From positions 1 to 8,555 of the forward strand of contig CAIVZW010000715.1 in NCBI GenBank assembly GCA_903910495.1: a stretch of 8,555 nt of DNA. The letters are read 5' to 3'. The notes under the pieces were generated by a model. The model was not told the origin of the DNA, made no database searches, and saw nothing but the letters and a program-made list of their open reading frames with translations. Origin of the DNA: an uncultured beta proteobacterium. Its GTDB lineage: Bacteria > Pseudomonadota > Gammaproteobacteria > Burkholderiales > Rhodocyclaceae. A program made the position numbers and the translations under genes. This document shows positions 1 to 6,235 of the stretch, piece by piece; position 1 is the first letter of the stretch, and the number at the start of each line of letters is the position of its first letter.

Positions 1-215
1 TCAACTCAATTCCTGATGGGCCTTATGCAGCAAAACAAGTCAAGTAAGTTTTGGGGGAATGCGCTTCAGCTAATGGCTGATAGTTGACCGCAACCTTAGG
101 CCATTATTGCAGTACCAGATAAGGGAATGCCGTCAGCTCAGATTCTGGCGTTTTCTAAAGCGGCATAGTGACAATCGCCCGGGCAAGTTACGGCTTGTTC
201 GGGTGGTTTGGATTG
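1..215. other. Left-edge region without a supportable gene
   Basis: No gene can be supported here. Two plus-strand frames are open from the window edge and could be C-terminal tails of a gene starting outside: one ends with TAA at 45-47 (14 codons), the other with TGA at 85-87 (28 codons). Neither tail is recognisable. An imperfect direct repeat lies at 55-71 and 123-138 (GGGAATGC followed by TCAGCT after a 2-3 base variable spacer). The 3' side of the minus-strand LacI gene has no clear intrinsic terminator: a GC-rich hairpin at about 177-202 pairs imperfectly and has no T-tract. Confidence 0.4.
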
Positions 216-1265
216 CTAATCGTTGTCGGCGACAGGTGCCCGACCACTAGTCCGCCGCACGATAAGCGTCGGTTGAATGCGCAAAGACTGCAAGACTGAC
301 TGACCGGTGATGCGTGCCACCAGAAAGTCAGCGGCGCGCGCACCCATTTCTGTTGCGGGGACATCAACCGTCGTTAGCGGAGGTTCCCAATTGGCGGCAA
401 GGTCGAGATTGTCGAAACCTACTACGGATACTTGATCCGGGACTTGGACGTTTAGTGCCCGCGATTCCATCAGTGCGCCAATCGCGAGGATGTCGTTGCC
501 GCAGATGATTGCTGTTGGCGGCTTCTGCAGTTCCATAAGATATCGAAATCCTTCGCGCCCGCTTACGATTGAGTACGGACGTTCATACACAGCCTCGGGT
601 GGCAAAGTCAGGCCATGGCTTTCTAGGGTTATACGAACGCCGGCCACGCGCTCTGCCGCTCGGTCATTGCCTGCTGTAATCGCTGAGATAACACCGAAGG
701 TTCTGTGTCCGAGAGATACCAGATACTCCGCGATTTCGGCAGAAGCTTGCCGGTTATCAAATCCGATGCATGGATGTATCTCCCCATCTCGATACACATA
801 CGTGTTCACATATGGTATCCCGGTATTGTCGAGATGCTTGTAGAGTTCGGACCGGTGAATGTCACCGATCAAAACCAGTCCTTCGACTCCGCGTTCGATG
901 AGGACGCGCGCGCTCTCCTCCTCTTTTGAAAGGTCGTATTCGCTGGTAGCAACCAACAATGAGTATCCATGGCGTGTTAAGCACTGCTGGAGTCCCTCGA
1001 CCAAGCGCGCGTAAATAGCGTAGTTCAGCGTTGGGATGACGATACCCATAATGTGAGTGCGTCGCGAACGGAGCGCACGCGCCGCGCTATTCGGCACGTA
1101 ACCGAGACTGTGCATGGCTGCTTGTACGCGAGCGCGCAGGTCCTCATTCACTCGACTAGGCTGATTTAGCACGCGGGAGACTGTTGCCGTCGAGCAACCA
1201 GCACGCGCCGCAACATCCAGAAGACTAACTTGGATTTGTGTGTTTTTTTGTAATCGTTTGCTCAT
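216..1265 (-). CDS. LacI-family transcriptional regulator
   Basis: This is a 349-residue cytoplasmic repressor of normal LacI/GalR length. The N-terminal helix-turn-helix is clear at residues 13-34 (VSLLDVAARAGCSTATVSRV, then LN), followed by the hinge region at about 55-70 (GYVPNSAARALRSRRT). A periplasmic-binding-protein-like effector domain runs from about 72 to 340, with the family signatures GNDILAIGAL (257-266) and VVGFDNLDLA (281-290). The ATG at 1265 is chosen because an upstream in-frame TTG at 1301 falls inside the predicted -10 box, so it cannot be in the transcript. No good Shine-Dalgarno is visible. The gene is divergent from the M24-TRAP operon, and a perfect palindrome overlies that operon's promoter, so it most likely represses the operon and responds to the transported solute or a product of it. 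The effector cannot be read from sequence. Confidence in the family is very high; the target is inferred from position. Confidence 0.95.
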   Translation of the reverse strand: MSKRLQKNTQIQVSLLDVAARAGCSTATVSRVLNQPSRVNEDLRARVQAAMHSLGYVPNSAARALRSRRTHIMGIVIPTLNYAIYARLVEGLQQCLTRHGYSLLVATSEYDLSKEEESARVLIERGVEGLVLIGDIHRSELYKHLDNTGIPYVNTYVYRDGEIHPCIGFDNRQASAEIAEYLVSLGHRTFGVISAITAGNDRAAERVAGVRITLESHGLTLPPEAVYERPYSIVSGREGFRYLMELQKPPTAIICGNDILAIGALMESRALNVQVPDQVSVVGFDNLDLAANWEPPLTTVDVPATEMGARAADFLVARITGQSVLQSLRIQPTLIVRRTSGRAPVADND

Positions 1266-1293
1266 AAATACAAAATGGCATCTTGAAGAATAC

Positions 1294-1329
1294 ACCGGCA
1301 ATTATACATATAATCCAACTTATTATCAA
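1294..1329 (-). promoter_or_regulatory. Sigma-70 promoter of the LacI-family gene
   Basis: Read on the minus strand, the -35 is TTGATA (1329-1324), the spacer 17 bp (1323-1307) and the -10 a perfect TATAAT (1306-1301). The expected start is near 1294, giving a leader of about 29 nt to the ATG at 1265. The -10 sits in a 14-bp palindrome, ATTATA-CA-TATAAT (1301-1314), which could be an autoregulatory site but may simply be AT-rich symmetry. Confidence 0.75.
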
Positions 1330-1336
1330 TATGTTG
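1324..1336 (+). promoter_or_regulatory. Possible IHF-binding site
   Basis: TATCAA-TATG-TTG matches the IHF consensus WATCAANNNNTTR at every specified position. It lies between the two divergent promoters and overlaps the -35 of the LacI-gene promoter. The surrounding DNA is AT-rich, so a chance match is possible. If real, bending here could aid repression or bring the two promoters together. Confidence 0.3.
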
Positions 1337-1389
1337 TGATTTTTTCAGGCAACAATTTAAAACTTCAACTACTCGGGTTTCTAAGTGGG

Positions 1390-1425
1390 TTGACATAATA
1401 AGCATCATATGATGTAATCCATTAC
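1390..1425 (+). promoter_or_regulatory. Sigma-70 promoter of the M24-TRAP operon
   Basis: A perfect -35 TTGACA lies at 1390-1395, followed by a 17-bp spacer and a -10 TGTAAT (5 of 6) at 1413-1418. The predicted start is near 1425, leaving a leader of about 80 nt before the ATG at 1505. The -10 and start are covered by the operator palindrome, which fits repression by occlusion. Confidence 0.8.
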
Positions 1426-1428
1426 ATC
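1403..1428 (+). promoter_or_regulatory. Operator palindromes over the operon promoter
   Basis: GATGTAAT-CC-ATTACATC at 1411-1428 is a perfect 8+2+8 inverted repeat. It overlaps the -10 box and the predicted transcription start. A second, overlapping 12-bp perfect palindrome, CATCATATGATG, lies at 1403-1414 inside the spacer. LacI-family operators are commonly even-length palindromes of 14-20 bp, often with a central CG; here the centre is CC, so the match to the family pattern is in size and symmetry only. Assignment to the divergent LacI protein is inferred from position. Confidence 0.7.
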
Positions 1429-1504
1429 GTTTATCGGCTTGTAAGCTCAGGCTCATTAGGCTGTCCGATTGTTCCTCAATACACACGAATTAAGGAGTCT
1501 AAAT

Positions 1505-2665
1505 ATGATGTCCATTTCACCAGCGGAATATGCCTCGCGTACGGAACGTCTGCGTCAGAGTATGAAGGATGCGAACTTGGACGCCCTTGTTGTGTTTTCC
1601 GACGAGTATCGCTCAGGGCACGGTACCTATTTGACTGGATATAAGCCGATCAACGTTATCGAGGAATCTCCCCAAGTCGTCATTTATGTTGGTGATAATC
1701 CCCCGGTCACGCTTCTGGGCCGGCTAAACCTTTACGCCGCGAAAGATGTAATCTGGTCCAAGGATGTTCGGCCATTTCATTTGGCTGCTGAGTCTATCCC
1801 GGATATTTTTAAACCGCTAAAGGACAAAGTCGTAAAGGTCGGCCTTATCGGAGACAACCTACTGCCGATGAATTTATTTGGGTTGATCCGCGACGCGCTG
1901 CCTAAAGCAACGTTCACCTCGGTGGACCACCTATTGATTGCTCTACGCCAGATCAAGACTCCATCCGAAATTGTCCTGATGGAACGTGCCGCTGACATCA
2001 ATGACGAGGTACTCAAGGCAGTATCAAGAAAGATCTATATCGGCATGACGGAAATGCAGGTCGCCGGGCTCTGCGAGGGTATGGCGCGTGACCTAAACGC
2101 CGATATCGGATCGGCGACGGTCGTGATGTCTGGACCTAATACCAACTATGCGGCGTGGCGCCCGAGCGAAAGAAAGATCGAGCGGGGCGACTTCGTGATG
2201 GTCGATTTCAATCCATCGGTGCGAAATTATTGCAACGACGGTGGTATCACAGTGCTGATGCCGGGCGCCACGAAGGAGCAGACTAATGCGTTGACTTCTG
2301 GTTTCCACATCATTAAAGAGATCGTGCCGAAGCTTAAGCCCCACACATCGGCGCGCACCGTGCACGACATGATGCTCGAACGCCTCGCGCCCCTCGGGTA
2401 CGCACCGAATTTCTCTCCCTATGTTAAAGGTCTTCGTGGCGTTGGACACGGAGTCGGTGTCGACGTGGTTGAGCCCCCGAATCTGAGCTCAGAAACTGAC
2501 TACACCCTCCTCCCGGGGATGACGCTGGCAATCAAGCTCGATTTGCATGCCTTAACGGCCGGCGGTTATCGAGTCGAAGTTGTTGTGTTATTCACCGAAG
2601 ATGGTATTCGTCCACTCAACAAGATGATTTTTGGCGAGGCAGATGATTTTGCAATCCTCAACTGA
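1505..2665 (+). CDS. M24-family (creatinase/prolidase fold) hydrolase, metal-site variant
   Basis: A 386-residue cytoplasmic protein with an N-terminal creatinase-like domain (about 6-145) and a C-terminal pita-bread M24 domain (about 155-370). The ATG at 1505 is chosen because AAGGAG (1492-1497) sits 7 nt upstream; an in-frame TTG at 1469 has no such site, and the ATG at 1508 is an alternative. Metal ligands of typical M24 peptidases can be aligned: D234 (VMVDFNP), D245 (NYCNDGG, with the canonical 11-residue spacing) and H315 (GVGHGVG) are kept, and E358 (GYRVEVV) is kept. The fourth ligand, normally Glu in GM-x4-E-P-G, is K344 (GMTLAIKLD), and the second conserved His is V322. This argues against a normal two-metal Xaa-Pro aminopeptidase. 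Creatinase is a known metal-independent member, and ectoine hydrolases, as I recall them, also vary at these sites. As first gene of a TRAP operon it probably hydrolyses the imported compound; the substrate is unknown. Confidence 0.9.
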   Translation: MMSISPAEYASRTERLRQSMKDANLDALVVFSDEYRSGHGTYLTGYKPINVIEESPQVVIYVGDNPPVTLLGRLNLYAAKDVIWSKDVRPFHLAAESIPDIFKPLKDKVVKVGLIGDNLLPMNLFGLIRDALPKATFTSVDHLLIALRQIKTPSEIVLMERAADINDEVLKAVSRKIYIGMTEMQVAGLCEGMARDLNADIGSATVVMSGPNTNYAAWRPSERKIERGDFVMVDFNPSVRNYCNDGGITVLMPGATKEQTNALTSGFHIIKEIVPKLKPHTSARTVHDMMLERLAPLGYAPNFSPYVKGLRGVGHGVGVDVVEPPNLSSETDYTLLPGMTLAIKLDLHALTAGGYRVEVVVLFTEDGIRPLNKMIFGEADDFAILN

Positions 2666-2746
2666 TCGTCACGTCGAGTACTAGAAGCGTTTGGTTTTCA
2701 TAGCAGAAAATCTGACAAACGATTGCAAGTAGTTGAACCACTTACC

Positions 2747-2753
2747 AAGGAGG
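2747..2753 (+). promoter_or_regulatory. Strong ribosome binding site for dctP
   Basis: AAGGAGG lies 4 nt before the dctP ATG, a near-complete match to the anti-Shine-Dalgarno. It is stronger than the sites of the other operon genes, in keeping with the need for excess binding protein. The 92-bp gap after the M24 gene also contains a weak imperfect hairpin (GTTTG at about 2690 with CAAAC at about 2716), with no T-tract. Confidence 0.7.
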
Positions 2754-2757
2754 TTTC

Positions 2758-3780
2758 ATGAAAAATTCACTAAATAGAACCTTAGCTGCGTGCGTTGTGT
2801 GCGGTCTAACATTCATGACTGACATTGGCTTTGCTGCCGATATCAAGGAGCGTGCATTCAAGGTGGCATTTGTACAGCCCAAGGATCATCCTCAGGCAAT
2901 TGCCCTAGAAAAGTTCGCGGAAATCGTGGCTAAGAAGAGTGACGGCAAGATTAAAGTCCGGGTCTTTGCAGGCGGTACCTTGGGCGGAGATGCTGCGGTA
3001 ATCCAGTCGCTACAAGGTGGAATCATCGACATGGCAATGACTGCTACCTCACTGCTTGGCGGACAGATTAAGGAATTCGCGATGCTCGATTTCCCGTACC
3101 TGTTCAATGATTATAAGGAAGCTGACGCGGTGCTTGACGGCCCGGTAGGGAAAAAACTTAACGACATGTTGCCGGGTAAAGGGCTCATCGGCATTTCATA
3201 CTGGGAGCATGGCTTCCGGAACATGACCAACAGCCGGCGGCCAATCACCAAACTAGAAGATTTCCAAGGATTGAAGATCCGAGTTCTGCAACTTCCACTT
3301 TACGTCGACATGTTTACTGCGTTGGGCGCGAATGCGGTTCCGATGCCCTATCCGGAGCTATACACGGGCTTAGAAACGAAGGCGGTCGACGGCCAGGAGA
3401 ACACGTTCTCCTCAATTGAAACCGCCAAGTTCTACGAGGTCCAGAAATACGCTTCAACCACGCGACATGTGTACCAGCCTTTAATCTTACTTTGCAGCAA
3501 GAAAATCTGGGATACGCTGTCCGCGGACGAACAGAAAATTCTGCTCGATTCGGGCAAGGAAGCACAGCCGTTTGCACGAACGTCAATTCGCGAGGCAGAC
3601 GCCAAATCGCTGGAAACCCTTAAATCTAAAGGGATAACCGTATCCGACTTCCCGCCGGCATCGGTCGCGCAAATGCGTGAGCGATTGAAGCCAGTCATCG
3701 CAAAGTTTTCAAAAGAAGTCGGGGAGGCAATAGTGTCTGAGACGATGGCTGAAATTGAGAAAGTGCGCAGTCGCAAGTGA
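2758..3780 (+). CDS. dctP: TRAP transporter solute-binding protein (DctP family)
   Basis: A 340-residue periplasmic extracytoplasmic solute receptor that captures the substrate and delivers it to the DctQM permease. A Sec signal peptide is clear: basic N-terminus (MKNSLNR), hydrophobic core to about residue 25, and likely cleavage after A26 (GFA|ADIK). The mature protein shows the DctP fold signatures: the GGTLGGDAAVIQSLQGGIIDMA segment (72-93), FPYLFND (112-118), and the region GLKIRVLQLP...LGANAVPMPYPELYTGLETKAVDGQEN (171-215). R175 in GLKIRV is the arginine that in this family forms a salt bridge to a substrate carboxylate; R154 (HGFRNMTN) is a second conserved arginine. A carboxylate-bearing ligand is therefore expected, but its identity cannot be deduced. 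Length is typical, the coding frame is intact, and the AAGGAGG site fixes the start. Confidence 0.96.
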   Translation: MKNSLNRTLAACVVCGLTFMTDIGFAADIKERAFKVAFVQPKDHPQAIALEKFAEIVAKKSDGKIKVRVFAGGTLGGDAAVIQSLQGGIIDMAMTATSLLGGQIKEFAMLDFPYLFNDYKEADAVLDGPVGKKLNDMLPGKGLIGISYWEHGFRNMTNSRRPITKLEDFQGLKIRVLQLPLYVDMFTALGANAVPMPYPELYTGLETKAVDGQENTFSSIETAKFYEVQKYASTTRHVYQPLILLCSKKIWDTLSADEQKILLDSGKEAQPFARTSIREADAKSLETLKSKGITVSDFPPASVAQMRERLKPVIAKFSKEVGEAIVSETMAEIEKVRSRK

Positions 3781-3793
3781 AAATATCGGCATT

Positions 3794-3952
3794 CCGGGGC
3801 TTGGTTATTTATTAGTTGTGATTTGACTCGTGGGCGCGGTAAGTCTGGTGTGTGGGCACAACATGGTTTGGCCTAGAATCAAGCATCAACATTTGTCGCG
3901 GTCACGTTTTGATGTAGCACCATTAGATTGTTGTTAGCTGCTTCAGCCCCGG
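3794..3952 (+). repeat. Long-range inverted repeat in the dctP-dctQ gap
   Basis: The 199-bp gap between dctP and dctQ has no gene. CCGGGGCT at 3794-3801 and AGCCCCGG at 3945-3952 are perfect 8-bp complements flanking about 143 nt. In the mRNA they could close a large loop between the dctP stop and the dctQ start. No T-tract follows, so this is not a simple terminator. A role in stabilising dctP mRNA, or in lowering dctQM expression relative to dctP, is a guess. Chance pairing of an 8-mer over this distance is not negligible. Confidence 0.35.
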
Positions 3953-3979
3953 CGATTGCCCGTTTTCAAGGACGCAAAA

Positions 3980-4597
3980 ATGACTAGACTCGTCGACTCT
4001 TTTTTTAAATTGATGAAAATCGCGATAGTCGTAGCGCTCGCGCTTATGGTCATACTGGTTTTCGGTAACGTGGTCCTCCGCTACGGTTTTAATCAGGGCA
4101 TCACCGTATCGGAGGAACTGTCACGAATGCTGTTTGTGTGGCTGAGTTTCGGCAGCGCAGTCATAGCGATGCATGAGCATGGTCACTTAGGGATGGACAC
4201 GATTGTCAGCAAACTACCGCCCTTGGGCAAGAAAATGTGTCTAGTTCTGAGCCAAGGTCTGATGTTTTACGCAACATGTTTGTTTCTAGAGGGTAGTTGG
4301 AAGCAGACGCTAATCAGTATCAATGTTGGCGCAATAGCTCCAGTGACTGGCATGTCGATGGGGTGGTTCTATGGCACAGGCGTCCTGTTCAGCTTGTTCG
4401 CTGGGATGATTCTGATGGGGGATCTCTATCAGGTTCTAACCGGGAAACTCAAGGACAATGAACTGGTGATGGTCAAGGAATCAGAGGAATTGTCCAATCT
4501 TGACGAACTACAAAAGAACGTCGTCAACCAGACTGCCTCTGCGCAAGGCACTCTGACGCCCAAAAACCCTCATAGTGGAAGGGGGGCTAAATCGTGA
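3980..4597 (+). CDS. dctQ: TRAP transporter small permease subunit (DctQ family)
   Basis: A 205-residue inner-membrane protein that pairs with DctM to form the TRAP permease. Four hydrophobic segments are visible at about 11-32, 47-65, 86-104 and 126-150. The family motif around the second helix is present: SEELSRMLFVWLSFGSAVIA (44-63), followed by HEHGHLGMD (65-73). The ATG at 3980 has AAGGA (3968-3972) 7 nt upstream; an in-frame TTG at 3956 is less likely. The C-terminal tail after about residue 155 is hydrophilic and about 50 residues long, which is longer than usual for DctQ, and contains an acidic stretch (KESEELSNLDEL). Its last codons overlap the start of dctM by 4 bp (GTGA), so the two are translationally coupled. 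Confidence 0.94.
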   Translation: MTRLVDSFFKLMKIAIVVALALMVILVFGNVVLRYGFNQGITVSEELSRMLFVWLSFGSAVIAMHEHGHLGMDTIVSKLPPLGKKMCLVLSQGLMFYATCLFLEGSWKQTLISINVGAIAPVTGMSMGWFYGTGVLFSLFAGMILMGDLYQVLTGKLKDNELVMVKESEELSNLDELQKNVVNQTASAQGTLTPKNPHSGRGAKS

Positions 4598-5874
4598 CAA
4601 TCTTCGTCTTCCTAGGCTCGTTGTTGGGTTGTATGGCGATCGGGATGCCAATTGCCTACGCACTGATCCTGTGCGGGATTGCACTGATGGCGCATCTGAA
4701 TATCTTCGATTCCCAGATCATCGCTACCAACATCATCAATGGAGCAGACAGTTTTCCGTTGATGGCTGTTCCATTCTTCATGCTTGCTGGCGAGATTATG
4801 AATACCGGGGGATTATCTAAGCGAATCGTTACATTTGCGATGGCATTAGTTGGTCATGTCAAGGGCGGCTTGGGTTACGTGACTGTAATGGCGGGGTGCA
4901 TACTTGCGGCTGTTTCGGGGTCTGCGGTAGCGGATGCCGCTGCTCTTTCCGCATTGCTGGTGCCGATGATGGTGCAGGCCGGTCATGACAAAGCACGTGC
5001 GGGAGGTCTGGTCGCCGCCGCAGGGATTATCGGGCCAGTAATTCCGCCCAGCATAGGCTTCGTCCTGTTCGGAGTTGCTGGTGGCCTGTCTATCACTAAG
5101 CTTTTCATGGCAGGCATATTCCCCGGATTATTACTCGGGGCATCTCTAACAATAACGTGGTGGTGGCTGTCGAGAAAAGAAAATCTAGTTACGCCACCCA
5201 GGAAGAGCCTTCGGGAAGTCGGCCGAGCGCTGCTCGATGGTTTTTGGGCGCTCATACTGCCAGGCATCATCATCTTCGGGCTGAAGTTCGGCGTGTTCAC
5301 ACCAACCGAGGCTGCAGTTGTTGCCGCCGTTTATGCGTTAATCGTGGCCGTTTTTATTTATCGTGAACTGAGTTTCGGACAACTCTACGTGGTCTTTCTT
5401 GCTGCAGCCAAGACCACAGGTGTCATCATGTTCCTAGTGGCCGCGTCACTGGTTTCGGCTTGGCTGATTACGGTTGCCGAATTGCCTGACAAGATCATTC
5501 AGCTGTTGCAACCATTCATGGATAACAAGATCCTGCTGATGTTCGTAATGATGTTCTTGGTATTTGTAATCGGCGGTCCAATGGATATGACGCCGACCAT
5601 ATTGATCCTTACTCCGATACTCTTGCCTGTGGTTTATGAGGCGGGGATTGATCCCATCTACTTCGGGGTATTGTTCATAATCATCAATGCGATCGGGCTA
5701 ATTACACCACCGGTAGGTACGGTACTCAATGTGGTTTGTGGCGTGTCGAAAATGACCATGGATGAACTTATCAAGGGCTCCTGGCCGTTTTTGGTGGCAG
5801 AACTTTTGGTGCTGTTGCTAATGATCCTGTTTCCTCCGCTTGTGATGGTTCCGGCGAGGTGGTTTACTGGTTGA
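4594..5874 (+). CDS. dctM: TRAP transporter large permease subunit (DctM family)
   Basis: A 426-residue, very hydrophobic inner-membrane protein that forms the transport channel and couples solute uptake to an ion gradient (usually Na+ in this family). Length is exactly that expected. Family signatures are SGSAVADAAALSALLVP (108-124), GPVIPPSIGF (147-156), GVFTPTEAA (233-241), GGPMDMTP (327-334) and GLITPPVGT (368-376), within about twelve hydrophobic segments. The start is GTG at 4594, overlapping the dctQ stop as GTGA; a purine-rich GGAAGGGGGG tract at 4578-4586 serves as ribosome binding site. It is the last operon gene: no convincing intrinsic terminator is seen directly downstream. A complete P-Q-M set indicates a functional transporter. 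Confidence 0.96.
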   Translation: MTIFVFLGSLLGCMAIGMPIAYALILCGIALMAHLNIFDSQIIATNIINGADSFPLMAVPFFMLAGEIMNTGGLSKRIVTFAMALVGHVKGGLGYVTVMAGCILAAVSGSAVADAAALSALLVPMMVQAGHDKARAGGLVAAAGIIGPVIPPSIGFVLFGVAGGLSITKLFMAGIFPGLLLGASLTITWWWLSRKENLVTPPRKSLREVGRALLDGFWALILPGIIIFGLKFGVFTPTEAAVVAAVYALIVAVFIYRELSFGQLYVVFLAAAKTTGVIMFLVAASLVSAWLITVAELPDKIIQLLQPFMDNKILLMFVMMFLVFVIGGPMDMTPTILILTPILLPVVYEAGIDPIYFGVLFIIINAIGLITPPVGTVLNVVCGVSKMTMDELIKGSWPFLVAELLVLLLMILFPPLVMVPARWFTG

Positions 5875-5959
5875 GAATAGTCAACAAGCAATCATCCTGG
5901 CGGACATGTCGAAGCCACCGGGGTAACAACAGGAGAATGCGACGCCAAAAACAGGGCAA

Positions 5960-6105
5960 GTTCGGCCAGGTTCGGCACCCCGACATACAGAGTTCGTCCC
6001 GGGATCGGCGACAGCATACGCATCAGGTTGATTCAATTCGATATAGCAACCGGACTTCACCTGTATGCTGCAGTTTGGTTCGGTAGCAGGTTCGGTGAGA
6101 CCGAA
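5960..6105 (+). repeat. Repeated GTTCGG motifs
   Basis: GTTCGG occurs four times: two copies in tandem at 10-bp spacing (5960 and 5970) and two at 12-bp spacing (6078 and 6090). Three of them are extended to GGTTCGG (5969, 6077, 6089), and the last is followed by the inverted copy ACCGAA at 6100-6105. The helical-turn-like spacing and the position 75-220 bp from the tRNA scar would suit arm-type sites for a tyrosine recombinase or its excision factor. That role is inference. Confidence 0.4.
6012..6070 (+). repeat. Interrupted inverted repeat (possible cruciform or RNA hairpin)
   Basis: CAGCATAC (6012-6019) pairs perfectly with GTATGCTG (6063-6070). Nested inside, GGTTG (6026-6030) pairs with CAACC (6047-6051) around a 16-nt AT-rich loop. 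The outer 8-bp and inner 5-bp stems are separated by asymmetric internal loops of 6 and 11 nt. There is no T-tract, so it is not an obvious terminator. Confidence 0.4.
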
Positions 6106-6179
6106 AGTGCAAGGGAAAAAAGGGAGGAAAATTGTTACGTTTCTTCGCACTACCCAAGAATTAAATATGACAGTGTCTT

Positions 6180-6227
6180 GGATTGAAAATCCGCGTGTCC
6201 GTGGTTCGATTCCGCGACTGGCCACCA
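6180..6227 (+). tRNA. 3' fragment of tRNA-Phe (probable attachment-site remnant)
   Basis: The sequence matches a tRNA-Phe(GAA) from position 29 to the CCA end. It has GGA, anticodon loop TTGAAAA (6183-6189, anticodon GAA), TCCGC, variable loop GTGTC, and a T arm CGTGG-TTCGATT-CCGCG that pairs fully with one wobble. It ends with acceptor strand ACTGGCC, discriminator A and CCA (6225-6227). The 5' half is missing: the two bases before 6180 do not complete the anticodon stem (TTGGA opposite TCCGC), and no D arm or GGCCAGT acceptor strand precedes it. A clean break at the anticodon stem is the usual result when an island recombines with a tRNA gene, which regenerates the intact gene at one end and leaves the displaced 3' part at the other. 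It is not a functional tRNA. Confidence 0.85.
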
Positions 6228-6235
6228 GAACGATC

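Larger units (their letters stand above)
5875..6179. other. Gene-free stretch between the TRAP operon and the tRNA scar
   Basis: About 305 bp with no supportable coding region: the open frames across it are short, lack ribosome binding sites and cross the tRNA fragment. It contains GTTCGG motifs at 5960-5965, 5970-5975, 6078-6083 and 6090-6095, and an inverted repeat at 6012-6070. It also holds a small perfect hairpin TTCGGT-GAG-ACCGAA at 6091-6105 and an A-rich run near 6112-6131. This density of symmetry next to a recombination scar suggests the attachment-site arm of an integrated element, but no integrase gene is in the window. Confidence 0.5.

Noticed and set aside
177..202. Terminator for the LacI gene
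   Set aside because: The hairpin (CCCGGGCAAG with CTTGTTCGGG) has C-A mismatches in the minus-strand transcript and no T-tract.
1266..1301. TTG start for the LacI-family protein at 1301
   Set aside because: The TTG overlaps the predicted -10 box (1301-1306), and the family alignment begins well after the ATG at 1265.
1469..1504. TTG start for the M24 protein at 1469
   Set aside because: No ribosome site precedes it, whereas AAGGAG is ideally spaced before ATG 1505.
3956..3979. TTG start for DctQ at 3956
   Set aside because: ATG 3980 has AAGGA 7 nt upstream and gives a normal DctQ N-terminus.
6145..6227. A complete tRNA-Phe gene
   Set aside because: No D arm and no 5' acceptor strand complementary to ACTGGCC precede the anticodon loop, and the lower anticodon stem does not pair.
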